64,000 bases of DNA from Halocaridina rubra (lineage: Eukaryota; Arthropoda; Malacostraca; Decapoda; Atyidae): positions 1 through 64,000 of the forward strand of contig JAXCGZ010011695.1 of the NCBI GenBank assembly GCA_037179515.1. The letters run 5' to 3'. Shown here piece by piece: positions 38,201 to 53,200 of this stretch (position 1 is the first letter of the stretch; the number at the start of each line of letters is the position of its first letter). Made by a program: the position numbers and the translations under genes. Below the pieces are notes generated by a model. The model saw nothing but the letters and a program-made list of their open reading frames with translations, was not told the DNA's origin and did not search any database.

Positions 38201-41200
38201 TGTACGGGATATTGTTCCAACATAATTCAGAAGTAAATGGATATCTTCAAGAGTGCCACAAGTCTCTACAAATTCTGTGTAAGAGGCAGCTGGCATAGAT
38301 GATGCTTCTACTAATACAGCTTCAAGTACTTGAAGCAACTGTTCAGTAAGAGATGCTCCTCCAGGAGGACCAGCTACAACTTCGGGCTCAGCTGCAAGAC
38401 ACTGCTTCAGTGTATACAGCAGTGTTGCAATTGCATTTAATGACGGTACCATCAATCGCTCTCTATTAACGCGGACTTTCACGCAGTACTGGAAGAGCTT
38501 CAGTAAAACAGTTACTAAAGCTCTTGCATAAGACAAATCACTGATCCTCTGCAAACATTCCAGCATCACCTCTAAGCCTCCACACTGACACATGACACCT
38601 GCCATACGATATACTTGTTCGTTATCCACATTTTCTTCTTTCTTCTTATCCAAGGTTTCGACAAATTCTTCAGTGGCATCTCCTAGCAAGCCTCTCATAC
38701 GATATACTATTCTCATGGCATCACTCTCACTGTTCTCTGCTAACCACACTTTCTTGTAAACTTCTTTAACTGGAAGATCCAAAGAGATTATCTTATTGCA
38801 AACAAGAAGTTCCATACCATTGTCATCTTCCAGCAGAGCTACTAACTCGCAGTCCTGACAGATTTTGTTCTTAATATCTCTCATAAGTGGACCTAAACCT
38901 TGGTCTAAGCTGCTGTAAGGATTGCCCACCATACGTCCCTGTAAGAAATCTTCCTGTTGGGGATCTTTTTCAAGTGTAAGGAAGAATTCGCCCACATCAT
39001 TCTCTTCGGGGTAGATTATGGAACAGAGTCTTTCATAAATGAATACTGGTGTACGCAGATCATCTGGGGGATACTGTTTCAGGGTTTCAACACACACGGC
39101 CATGAATTCCTTTGTTTCAGCTTCAGTGCCTGAAGTCATATCTTCAAGTAACTCCAAAAATTTGTCTTGCGTGTCATCAATAAGTTTCGTGCGTTGTACC
39201 ACAAGTTTCCGTAAAGAGAGATAGCCACTGAGAACCGTACCAACCAGTCGTCCTTTGTAAACGCTCTTAATGGCATCAACTTCAATGAACTGGGACAAAA
39301 GTTCAGTTAAAACTTTTAGAGCATAACCTTGGCTTAAGTCAGTGGTAAGTGTTGTCTCTTCTAAGGTAGTCAGTAGCTGGATTTCTGATGTGATGAGACT
39401 CGCAACTGTTGGTAGTACACCTTTGAGTGACAAATAATATTTCCAATGTGATCCAATGATCAAATTAAGATACAGGGAGACAAATTCTACAGCACTTTCT
39501 CCTGCTTTGCCAATTTCAGGAAGGAAAGTTGTAAGCATATCTAATACCTCTCTCTTTCTGTGCACAGAAGTGCAAAGAGATTCCACCATTTGCGCTGTAA
39601 CTTGTCGTGCCATACGGGAAGAGGGGTTAAAGAGTACCCGACGCAACCACGATGAATCCTGCATCTTCAAATCGTACTGACGTCTTATTGTATTGGCTAA
39701 CCATCGACATCCGTATTTCTCCATGATGTAACGTTCGTGAACTTCATCCTTCTTCATTTTGCTAATGGCAAGATCCTGAGCTTTCTTAGCTGAACGCTTC
39801 TTCCATGCCTCATAAGAATGGTCTGCATCCCCGCTTAGCCACTTTCCAACATCTACTCCTATCTTTGATCCTCCTTGATAAGATGCCATTAAATCTATAA
39901 CAACAGTTGTTGGTGCAGATGTGGTAGATGCTATTGCAGCTGTTACAGCAGCTGCAGCAGATGCGGATGCTGAACTGGTGGGAGTTTTTTCACGACTCTT
40001 TCTAGGTGGTGGTGGGGTGGGTGGTCTCATTACTCCTTGAAGAATACGTAAGCATGGGAGTGTGATGTGCTCCATGACAGTAGGTGAAGCATTTGAGCCT
40101 CCAGCCATCAAGAACAGCTGGACTACACATCGCAGTCTGTGTTCCCAACATAAATCCTCTTTCTGAGCAGAGGCAGCAAGTAGTCCCATTTCATGTCTAA
40201 CTGCAGCAGCCAGATCTGGAGATGTTACGTATGAACGGAGAGCCATGCTAATTTTCTCCATTATGAGTCTGTTGAGTTCCTGAGTAGCAGAGAGATCATC
40301 TTTGGTTAGTAAGCAAAGAAGTTGTCTGACTTCACTACGTACTTGCACGGTGCCCCTTCGAAGATTGTATTCAAGAAGGTCATTGATAAGACCATGCTGG
40401 CACAAAGAGGCTCTCAATGTGGGATTTGTCGCCAGTGCACGCAAAAGTGTAATACAGTGTTCTGTCGCTGAAGCTGCACATCCGTAACAACGGCCTGGTG
40501 TCAGCGAACTTTCGTCAGTACTTGCATGCACAACTCCACTCCGGTTAATAGGAGATATTATACTCTTCTTTCCTCCTTCTTTTTGTGAACGATCAAATGT
40601 TACAAGTTCTCTTCGTGAGGCTTGAACCCGCTGTATAACTTTGGAGAGGTCATCAAATGCATTTTTGCAGTCTCCACAGTATTTCTGAGCCAACTGTTGA
40701 ATAGCTCTATTAACTTGGGTTCCAGCAGAGCTACCTTCTTCCCCACTTCTCGCTGCTCCTTGTTCACTTATTCGGACAAGCAACAACTCCAAGGTTGGCT
40801 TGTAGGCTTGTAATTGCTTGTAGGACCTATCTGCTTTTTCCAACAAGGTGTTTATATTAAGTACAGCTTTCTTGCGGTCATCTTCATTTTCTATAGGATC
40901 TACAGCACAGCATGGTCGACATTGTAGTGTGTAGTCAAATTTGGCATATTTGCAGTAACCACATGCATTACAAAGGAAAGGATCTTTCTCATCATAGTTA
41001 ATAGCCCTGCACTTGTGACATTGGTACACATTTTCTCCACAATTTGCACACACTCCTGGTGATGCTGGTACTGCAGCTGAGCAGCGGGGGCACTGCAGAG
41101 TTTCAGTAGATGCTTGGAGGTTCTCGTAAAAGTCAGTGTATTCGAACATAAGATTGCATGCGATGATTGGCAGGGGGAAATCGATCTTAACTTCAATCTG

Positions 41201-44200
41201 GCCAGCAGATAGAGTAACTTTCTTCGCGCGATGCCACATGGCAGGTTTATTCTTAAGCTCCACAACAGCTTGCACAGAGCGGTTATTATAAAACACATTG
41301 AGGGTACGAACCATCTTCGTACGCTTCAGGTCTGCAATTCTCAACGTTAATCTGCTAATCATGTGACTTCCCACAAGCTTCACAAGTTGAGTGGTGGTTG
41401 TGAAACGTGAATCGACTTTGACAGTGGAAAGTTTTACACTAGTGAATGGTACTTCAGGGTTATTGCAAACTAAACAAGGCTCAGACTCCAAGTAATATCC
41501 ATCAAATTCAACAAGGGATGCTAGTGAATTATACAAGTTTGCATTCGGATGGTTTGCTAACAACTGTGACTGCGTTCGAAGAACCGTTACAGCACGATTA
41601 ATGTACTCTATTACTTTTTTCTCACAATGCTGAGTCTTAAGAGAAAAGTACCCCAGAAGATCAACAAACTGTGCTGCTTTCCTGCCATAAGCTGGTAAGT
41701 GGGGCCACAAGGACCACATCAGTGTAAGAAGTGAATCTTGGTCCCTCGAAGGTGAATGCCGATACAAAGCCAAAATAAGGGAATGAGCTTGCCAGCGAAC
41801 ACCCGTAGAGTTGGACTCCAAGAGGAAAGTTCGTACAAATTGACTAATACGATTCCTGTCCAAATACCTGTTTATCTGTGCAACGAGTGCTGCACAATGA
41901 GCTTCTTCTCCTCTGCTTTCTCCCTCACTATCTTCACTAGAAGCTCTCTTAGTGCTGCTGCTTCCTGAACTCTTTGAACTATCACTACCCTTTGATGCTG
42001 GACATAAGGCAGCCTGCAGCAATTGTAAGACAGTGGGAGCAACGCCTTCCTCTAACAAACATGAAACTTCCATCAGAAAACCCAGAACACTTTCGTCTTT
42101 CATGCAATACTTCTGCCAATTGGGCGTACGAGATGAGGCAATGTCAACGCAGGACTTCAGATGTTCGATGAGTTGTATAAGGGAATCATATGGCAAAGCA
42201 ATTGGAACAACTGCAGCTGCCCCCGAGAAGCTGAAGCCTCCTTGAGCACAAAGAACTTTCACATCCTTTATATGATAATCCAGAGCGTGCATATCCCTCA
42301 TTTGTCTGTATCTGTCTTTGTGTCCGCAAATAAAGAGCAGCAGCTTACGGACCTGCCTTCTGACTACTGGCGTCTGTTGCGTCATCATGTATTCACAGAG
42401 GTAGTGAGACCAAGCGGGCTCAAACTGACCACCTTCTCCCAGTTTCTTCATCTGGTATGGTAAGCGCAAGATCATCTCCGTTAGCAAGTGGGGGAAAGCA
42501 GCAAATACATCATGTGCGTGACCTTTAACATACTGTCTCAAGAAGAAAGGTGACATGTCTGGTGGAAGAGATAATGGACGAGGTTTAAGTAGGCCAGAGC
42601 CTATGACTGTGCCTCCTTGTTCCTTTGAGGCTGCTCGCCAATACTCCAACAGAGCCTTCAAAAGTGAGAGACAGTGATCCATTGCACCAGAGTGTACTAA
42701 ACAACTAGCTGTAGCCTGCGGTATGACGCTGGAACTGTCACCACTAGGCCTTGCTCCTGATTTGCTACGGGACATCATTACACCTGTAAAAAGAAAAGAA
42801 AATTCTTAATTTTTAAGCCAGGCAACTGCTTGATTACATATATACCATAATTTAATTGTATATTATATGAAAAAAATATCATTGTACTATTTCTAAATGT
42901 TTCTGCTGAGAGGTCTACTTCAGGAGAGACCATAACTACCACAAATAATAACTTTCTGCTTTTGATTACCATTATTCTTTGTAAAGGTGTCTATAAAACT
43001 TTTCTTTTTTTACAACTGCACTCTAACAAAAATTCAAAGTAAATATATTCCATTCATCTTACTTAAAAGCCTCATTACGACAAGCTGGACTTCTTTCTCA
43101 GTCGTACGCTCTGACACAGTAGCCACATCAATGCTACTCATATTAAGCTGTGTCACCAGAGCATCAAGTACAGCATCAAGGCTTGTACGGTCTCGAGTGT
43201 CAGTGCCATCGAGATCAGATGTCAGCATCAGCAGGACCTATGAAATTCAATATAAACATGAGGAACTATTATATACAAACTCATATACAGAGGCTGAAAT
43301 CCCCCTTGTAAGGGGGTGGCCAAATCAAAGCACACACATTCACCAAAAGCTCTTATAGCTTTTACAAAAAAGAGAAAGGGCTAAGTTTTATTAAAGTGAG
43401 CCCACACTGCAATATATAATAACAGCATGTACAACAAATAATTTACATGTATAACAAAGCAAATTCTACTGCAATTTTATTTGAGGATTTTCAGTCACAT
43501 TACCAAAGCAAGTACTGTACCCAGTAATACATACAAGATAATGACTTTACACCACTCATATGCTGTGCATCAGAAAGCACAGTCGCCGGCACTGAAGAAA
43601 CTTTCTGATATGGGTATTGCAGCATACAAGTACTTTCATTATGTTATGACACATCAGTACCATCTCAGAAAATTAAAATATTTAGTGTTCTGACCTGGAA
43701 GAAGGGTATAGTTGTCACTCCACCCACAGAAGAGAGCGATGGAATTCGTTGAACTAGAGCATCTAAGAGTGCCAAACGAAGCGTATGCAGTCCTACACCT
43801 CCCTCTGGCAGTTCTTCCTCAACCAATTCACCCTGAAATTAAATATGAAAAATATCAGCATTTCCGTAGTTTATACAGGCCATTCTATATAAACTAACAA
43901 GAGACTGCACTTTATATCCATAAGGAATCTTAATGTTTTTAGACTAATTAGCCAATCACTTACTGGATAGTCTAAACGAACTTTGATTTGCTACTATAAA
44001 AGTTAACTTGCCACTGGACGATCCTTTGTGTTTCCTTCATAAATAACACATGATGGACAATTTATCCTATAAGCCTTCTTCGACCATGGTCAAAATAGTG
44101 GAACATCAAAGAAAGTAAAAAATATAGAATAAAAATTACTTTTTTTCTTCTCTCTAACCAATCATTCGTTCACAATCATGCAACTGCACGGCATATAATT

Positions 44201-47200
44201 GAACAAGACGAAGCCAATGCCTCTGAAGATACCAATAATGCTTCAGTCATCAGCTGGTTTGTCCTAAATAATATTTATCTTGTTTGCTTTTTTATATGTC
44301 ACTACTAATTCCCATTGGCCCTATATGAGTGGACACATACAGGTTGGATGGATGCCCTTCCTAACGCCCTAAGGTAGGGTTGATAGAGAGTATGTCACTA
44401 CCAGAGTCAAGTGCTAAAACTACTGCAACACCCACAGTTCCCTGGTTTGTCCTATATGATATTATTAATTCTCGTACCTGAAGGTTTGATGGTAGTGCTG
44501 AGGCACCTTCTCGCAGTGTAGCAGAACCCGAGTCCTGACCAGCATCTCCATAAGCGGAGCTGCGACCCGATACGTTGTGCTCACCCCCTAGACTCTCCAC
44601 AACTGATCCTCCTGATTCACTACCTGCACTACCAGCCTGAAAAATACAAAAAAGTTAAACTGTTGCAAAGTATACATATTAACGATAGTTCAGTTTTACA
44701 AATTATGTCACTATTCATCCCCATTAAGGGGTTGGACACATACAGGTTGAAGCTGGGGAATGACACTTCCTAATGCGCTAAGGTGGGCTCTACAGGTTTG
44801 TCACCTCCCAACTCGATTGCTTTAACCAATGCACTACAGCAGCCCTCTTTGCCGTAGTGATAAGTACTGTATGATATTTATTCTAAAGCTATGTTCACCT
44901 TCTCTGAGTAATTAATAGATGGAACATTAATGCTTACTGCAACTAGAAATTACAGTATTAAAAGCATATTGTTCATAATAATGCCATAAAACTACAAAAT
45001 TAACTACAATGTTACTCTCTTCAATCTTTATTTTGAAGCTGCTAAATTAACCCTAAAATATTTAACACAATCAGCAGCAAAAAAGAAAAAAAAGACAATA
45101 ATATTTTAACTGGAAAAATACTAACGTGCTCAGCAGGTGATGCTCTTAAATTGGATCCATCTGTGGCAGCAGTAGAGCCATCCCCATCGTCATCATCAGA
45201 GCCGTTGGCAGAGGCGGTTGTGTCTGAGTAATGACCATTTTCTTGGCCGTCTCCTACTTCACCATCACCCCCTTCTGGCTCTTCTACACCATCCTAGTAC
45301 AGAATGAAATATGCGGATTATTTTTACAGTCTTCTGGCATAATTCTAATAGCTCTAATCTGATAACAACCAAATTACCGTTCCAACAGAGGTACACTTAT
45401 CAAAACAATTGATAAAGGTATCGTTGTGTCCATACGCTGAATTACCATTCACACACAGATTATTTTTATAACCTCTGTCATAATTCTGATTGCTACAAAC
45501 TGATAACTAAATTACTATTACAGTTGAAGTAAACTATTTCTGTATATATCCTTACGTCTATACAACGATTTACCAGTCGCAGTATTAAATAACTCAATCT
45601 ACTATACCATATTTCTAAGACTGTTTGAATACATAAGCTCTCCAGTTTCTATAGTTATCAGACATTAAATATGATAAGCTTATACACAGCCAAAACTCGA
45701 AGATACTGATATTTCATACACTTTACAACTGAAAATTAATTATATTCTCTCCTCCAATGGACAAATATTTTATTCACTGCACCAAATAATTGAAAAATAT
45801 TTCAAAAACCTTTAATAAAACCAAACTCTGACCTGTTGAATTTCCTGAGCATTAGCTTGCTGTCCACCACCTGGAATACCACCAGCAGCCAAGACTTGCA
45901 GACTATGTAGCACTTGACCACTGAGTCCCTGTAAACGATGTAAACCAGGCAGCCCACCCACTAGTCCTTGTAATCCAGGATGCAAATTTCCAAGATCAGC
46001 CGGTGCTTGCCCTTGTTCTTCATGTAATGAGAGAGCTATGGCCAATTCAACCATGGCATCATCATCATCAGCGGGAAGGTCCAACATGCCTCCCATTAAG
46101 GCTCCTCGCAAACCCAGAGCGCCTCCTCCTCCTCCAAGAACTCCAAGACCTTCCAGGCCTTCTCCTCCACCTCCTATAAAGAAGATAAAATTATCATATA
46201 TTTCAACCATATAAAACTACTATTTTAATCTCCGATAACATAAAAGCATTACCAGACTTCTTTAAAAAGTACAATAAGTGCAAATGCAGTCAATTAATCT
46301 TTTTAAGACAATATATTAACAATCTATTTTGCAGAAGTAGTAAATTTGTTAATATGGAATCATTTATGAATTTTCAAATCCTCACCAGCTTCAACGATGG
46401 GTTCAGCAGCTTCGGCTCCTTCAAATGATGGTTCAACTAATGGTGCACCAGAAGGTTCTTGTGGGGCTGGAGCAGATTTATCAGCTTCATCAACACCACC
46501 TATAAAATATTTATCAAATATATTAAAATAAGGATAAATTCTACTTTACAAAGAAAAATCGGATCTTGTAAAGATAAGTAACCCCCTAGAATCCCATGTA
46601 ATGCTAACTAACCCCGTAAATTGTTAAGTTACCATAGGTGACTTTCCTTTCAAATATGAATGACACTAGTGCACCCTTGGGTTCCTCTTCTTTACAAGAT
46701 CCAGAAAATCTACCACAACAATTTTTCTTTTTCAATATGGTTCCAATACCTGCATAAATTAGCAATGTATCCAGAATTAAACAGAAAATAGAAGCTAAGA
46801 GGAGTGATCAAAGTATATTAGCATCTGGTGAATAAGTACTTAGGCTTGGCCACCCCCTTACAAGGTGGGTTTGTGGCCACTGTATATATATGCATATGAG
46901 AGTACAGTATCACATACCTGGAGTGGAGCATCGAGGTGGACTGGGAATGAACACTTTACGTCTCTTGTGTCGAGGTCTTAGAACTCTAATCAATGCTTGT
47001 TTGGCACCAAAGCTTACGGCAGTGTCAGTGCAAAGCAATAGCTCTGTATAGAGACGTACTGCAAGTGGAACTGACGACAGCGAGCACACAGTGTACGCAT
47101 GAATGATCTCTACTACAGCTTGAACAGTAGCTTCCACATGCGTTAAGCCTAATAAAAAGTGTAAATTTATCTCTATTATTTAAAAAAAAATGAGTATCAA

Positions 47201-50200
47201 ATTATATATTTTCATAATTCTCAACAATTTCATTTAAAATAAGCTTTAATTAATAATTAATATAGATATCAGTGATAATTAAACCTCACTGAAAAAGTAC
47301 AAATATGTTACAAACATATTTAAATAGTTAATGACATTCAAGAGCAGCTTTCATGTCTGGAAAGATGCTTTGAGAATTCAACATTACTAGAACAATGGCA
47401 AACAATTAAATGTGATTTGAGATTAATATTTAACAAGAGTAAAACATCAAAACTATGGCGATTCTAACCTGGTTGACAAACCGTTGTTAAGAAGACATTG
47501 GCTGGTTTGGCACTATGCAGAGCCCAAAAGACACTCATAAGCTGGGCTAAGAAGTGATTATCATCGCTGCATATATCGTTGCCATTATTATCACCCCCTT
47601 CGAGTGTGGCTTCTGAATCTGATGTTGTGTCAGATGCCTTGCTCAGGGTGGAGTCACCATCCGATTTCTTGGATAAAGAGACATCGGCTTCTGCTTTAGT
47701 TCCTGATGAAGATGCGTCATCGTATTTCTTGCTGTCATCTTCAGGCTGGGATAGAGTGAGGTCATAGGTAGGCAGCTTTTCAGTATACCTGTAGGATAGC
47801 AAGGAATTGTACAATTTTTATCATACACATAAATACCATATCAGTATTTCATATCAAAAGTTCTCTACCGAAATGATCTTTATTTCTAAAGATGCAGGTA
47901 CATGTGGTAGCACTTGACTCGACGAGTGACAAACCCATATTCGAGCCAACTGCAGGTAGTTAGGAAGGGCATCCACACTTAATTTCCCAGATCTAATCTA
48001 TCTGTGTCCACCTCCATTCGAATGGGGATTAATAATGATACATAATATAGTAAACAACAACAGGTTATATCCATTGTTTATACATATACTTTCCTGTATT
48101 TTCCAGATGAAACAAATTATGATAACGAAAACAGATATCCTTCTTATAATATAACTAATTAAGAGTGAAAGCCTATTGTACTGACATAATACTAGTATTA
48201 CTGAACTAAAATTCCTGGCCTCACACAAGCAGTGCATTGTGCAACTTACTTGATAAGGTTATGTGGTCTAGCCACAGCAACATTTCTGGCAGTGACAACA
48301 AGTCTGTGGTAAGCTTCACAATCCAACTGCTTGGGATCTTGGATCCGACGCAAAGCTGTCAATGCTTCTACTACACTTGCAAGTTGGGCACCATCTTTGT
48401 GGTTGTGGTACGCGACCCGACTCTGGTGCAACGATGCGAGTAGGGTCCGGGTATGATGCTGCAATAAAAGAAACAAACTAGATGCACAGTCTCCTCAAAA
48501 TATTCAAAATTACAAATTAAACTAAATATACATTCACCTCAGGGTAAATACTGGTGACTAAAAACTCTAGCAATTGGATTAGTAAATATAATAAAAAAAC
48601 TCCCTACAGCTCTAGAGAAAATTATAATACAGTAACAGCATTTCAAATAAGGAAAAGAATCTGGTAACTAAGCCTGACAAGGTAAGAGTTAATAAATGAG
48701 TATCAAATTTTAAGAAATAAGGAAACATTCTAGTTTGCAGAATATTGTGTGGTAAGGGAAATTTAAATAACTGGCCTAATATCTAAACATAAAAGTAAAC
48801 ATACCTGTAAACTTTGTGGTAAAGTAAGATTGAGGGGACAATAAGAGATACCATACCTGTACAGTTGGTGGTAAAGGAAGATTGAGGAGTTTTGTAGCTA
48901 AATCGAGAGCCCCTGCTCGAGCCACGATTTTCTCAGCTGGGGTTGCGACAAAGCATCCATCTAAGGTTTCCAGGGCAGCTGAAACAAGGCGGTCTATTGG
49001 GGTTAAAGGAAGAGGAGCACTAGAACTTGAACTTCCATTTGCAGATGCTTCATTTGCATTGCCAGTGGTTCCACTTGATCCTGAGCCTGATACAGTTGTA
49101 GGGAAATCCTCTGGTTCCTCTGGCCAACCAAAATCATCCTTGGTTTTGCCACAACTGTAAAGAATATAATAATTATTATCATATTCATATCCTGGTTCTG
49201 CAATAGTGAAGTAATTAAAGCACTCGACTCTGGAAGTGATGACCTGTATTCGAGCCTACTGCAAAGCATTAAGAAAAGCATCCATCCTTAATTCCCTAGT
49301 TCCAAGCTGTGTCAATCCCTTTATTGAGAAATAATGGTGACACACAAAAAGGCTAACAACATATATTGCGCAATACAGATGAATATTTCATAGAGTACTT
49401 TTTTACCCTATATTTTGCTATGCACTCCCTTGATCAGTTTAAAAGAATGTTCAGAGTATAATATTTATCATCCACTCCAAACCATTCATGAGTGAAAATC
49501 TAAATAAAATTGTAAAGTTTCTTTTACCGTGCGCAAACAGTGTTGAAAGGTTAGGTTAGGTTCTTTCGACACTTTTGTCTTTCAACACTGTCCTACTACC
49601 TCTTTTACAGGGTATTGCTGCTAAACATTCTATTTCTTAAAACTACATGAAAAGGGTCTTACTTCATACCTAGCAACAGATAATGAAAGAAATATAGTTG
49701 TAAAATGGAACTATATCAGAACTGAACACTAAAGCAACAATCAAAATCACGTCAAGTCACTTACATTTTGACAGAATCGACGATGGTGACATTAGAGGGA
49801 TCAGCCGAGGGTCCGAATGAGATAACGATACGTTTATCTGCTTGTAAGGATTCCTCTCTTGTTAGAGGGATATCAAACCACCTACTACGGGTAGCAGCAA
49901 TCGAGACACTGCGTCCGAAGACCTAAAACACACCAATATTGTCATTACTACAATTGGAAGCCGATGAAACGATATAAGTACATACATATACAATGGCCAC
50001 ATTCCCGTGTAAGGGGGTGGCTGAGACAAAGCACACATTCACCAGGAGACAATATACTTCAATCAATTCTCTTAGTGCCTTGGGGAGAACGGGTTACCAC
50101 AATTTCCCCCTCACCACTCTGCTTGGGTCATCCACAGGGTAAGTGGAAGATACAGGTAAGTGTCACTAGAGCTCATATTAACAAGAAGCTTATTTACAAT

Positions 50201-53200
50201 AAAATAAACGCATGCTCAATCATATCGGAATCTCTCAACAGCATGGACAAAAAGCAAGCAAATTAAACAATAATATTATCATAGTACATATTTAATGTAA
50301 ACTAACACAATAATTATATACTGTACAGTGTACAGTGAAATGGAAATCTACTAATTTTCATCTTCATAAAAAAACAGAGTTAATCTGACAAGAATGCTTA
50401 GAATATAAACATAAGAAAACTAACATAGAATGGCACTGTAGTTAAAATATTACATATGCAAGGCACAAGGTTTTCACAGTAAGCAAATGAAAAAGTAAAT
50501 TTATACAGAGCTCTTTATCTTTACCTCCAAATAAGCAGGTACTCTCTGCGTATCGACAGCCCCAACAGCTACTCTTATACCACATATCACGAGGGTGGAG
50601 TCATTATTAGTTGCCTCTAACTGGAAACCACCAGGTTTGGTCGATGCTACATACATACCTGAAAGATAAATTGGATTTAATTTTAATAATTATGTTCAAC
50701 GTTATAAAGTTTAACTTCACAAAAGATGAAAACTCCACAATATTTAAAAAGAATATTAGTATTTAAACTTGATCTACATTTGCAGAGAAATTTTAACAAG
50801 GCAAATTTCCCTAAATTTAGATGAAATAAAACAATCATTTTTCAAATCTCATTGGTGGTAACATGCTCGAGTGAAGGAAGTCACGACACCTTCCCTCTTT
50901 TACAAATTAGGATGGACCAGATTTGGTTAGATAAAAAATAAAGCAGTCTATAACTAAATTCATCACTGCATTTAGTTATGAAAAGAGATATTGTTCAAAC
51001 ATTCTATAACCAAATTCCTTAATCATGCCTGGAGTAGCAAGAATTCTCTTTCTTGTAAGTCATTTCATTTAACAATGGGAAAATAACTAAAAGGAACTAT
51101 TAACTGTAACTTACCCTGACTATTAAGTCTGTTCTTTAGTTGCTGTACATTGTAAACCTGTAAAAGGTCGTTGCCTCCATACTCTATGTCGTTCATAACA
51201 GCACAGTGCTCAAAGAAGTCTACAGGGAATACAACAGATCCTGAAATTAAAGTCAAAACTTATTTTATTCTGTCATTGTTTTATGGTGTTATCTGGACAT
51301 TTTTTAATTAAATGTTAAGACTGCATTTAATTTTTTAACTATATACCACACAAAAGGCCATTAATATACACAGCATACATTATATATTCTTTTTAGATAC
51401 AGTACATATCATTTGTATATAGATGGAGTACTCAATACAAAACTGGGTATTACTGTCTGTATTATAAAAGCATTAATATTATATTCCATTTTTATGTGTA
51501 GCTATTAATCCTCAATCAAATAGGGCAAAGACACAGGCTGGAGCTTGGGAATTAATCCTGGATGCTCCTCCTAATGACCTGCAGTGGGCTCGAACAAGGG
51601 ATTGTCACTTCCCAAATCAAGTGCTCTAACCAATGCGTTACCGCTGTCCACAAAAGAGCATTACTATCATTACTGAATATAAATACAAACCTGATGGTCT
51701 TCCCAGCTTGGGTACTTTCTTCTTTCGAGAAGGTCGCAAAGAGGAGATTGCACTCACACACTGCATTTGTGGTGACAACCAGAAGTCTGAAATAAGTAAA
51801 TTCCTGTATTAAAGTGGTTATTAAAGAGAAATTAATAACTTTAGCTATAAACCATTCCATATATCAACATCTCTGTGTTGAATACAGTCAAATATGGTAT
51901 ATTAAAATGAACAAATTCAAACAATTAGACCATTGTCTACATAAAAGCAGCTCATTCACTCAGAGCTGGTAAAAAGAGGTCTAGTCTGATACCAGAATAG
52001 GATTAAAACAATCATTTTAGCTTTTCCAAGAACTATCGTTTCATTTCTTTATCAAAACATACAAACATAATTACATCATATGTGACCTATCTGCCAAAGT
52101 AGCATCATCAATGGAAATAGAATACAGTATATGATCAAGTAGTCATTTAAATATTTTTGTTACAGCTGAGGCCACCCCATTGACTAAGCAGGGTTTGGAA
52201 TTTCATTAGAAAAATAAATTCTATAAAATGTAAAGTAGATCACAATGGTGTAAGACTAACAGGTACGTTCCTATCTGCAATTAAAGTTAAATCTCTTATA
52301 AAAGGCAGAGGTAAGAGTGAATGATAGCAGAGAGCCCAACTATATACCTGGCATATAGTCAGGGGCCAAGCCCCCAGTCAAGTGGACTAAGTGCTCTTCA
52401 GGCAATGGCTGCATAATCAGACAGATCTAAAGGAAATCACCGACCCCCCAATTAATTGCCCAATTTAATCAGTAACGACATGAGACAAGTGAAAGCTAAT
52501 TACCTGTGGTTTGTGGATTAGCATTGTAAATTCTTAAAGATCCATCCTCGCACAATAAGATCAAAGTGGTTTTGGCCTCATGATTGGGTGACCATGAATG
52601 TCTCAGAGCCACTAAATCGGTCATCTTACTCTTGGCTGGTAGAACTTTTATCTCCTGAACCAAAATTTGATCTGGTTTTACCATAATAATGACTGGGTTG
52701 TTACCTGTTAGAGAGAGAAGGTGTCTTTTAGCTGTCAGGTATATTACCAGATAACATTGTATACAGAAATGACTAATTTCGGGTCTTGTGAAGATGAGTA
52801 ACCCCCAAAGCTATTAGGTTAGGTTAGGCTGGGTTGGTTTGGATAAGGTGTCTTGGATTGCAAATACAAAATCCTAAAGTGCTCTGGGGTTATTCTTCTT
52901 TATTCGATCTCTAATATCATACAGAGTGCTACAAATTCCACTTGCAATACGATATACAAAATGAAACATCACTATCTGAAAAAAGTATAAAAGCAATGTA
53001 AATCTTCAAAACTTACAAACCACTTTACAAGCTGTTTGTTGATCTTACTAATCCTCAATGTTTTATTTTGTAAAATTGTCATTCTACTTAGAGCTTAAAA
53101 ACCGAACATGAAAAAAAGAAATCCTCGTACCTATAACAAAAAGTCTGTACATAAAAAAAAAAAAAACCTAATTTCTTAATTTAAGTAAAGACCTCATGTT

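Noticed and set aside
40900..41298. 132-codon minus-strand frame within exon w31
   Set aside because: Shadow of the UBR4 cysteine-rich region in another frame.
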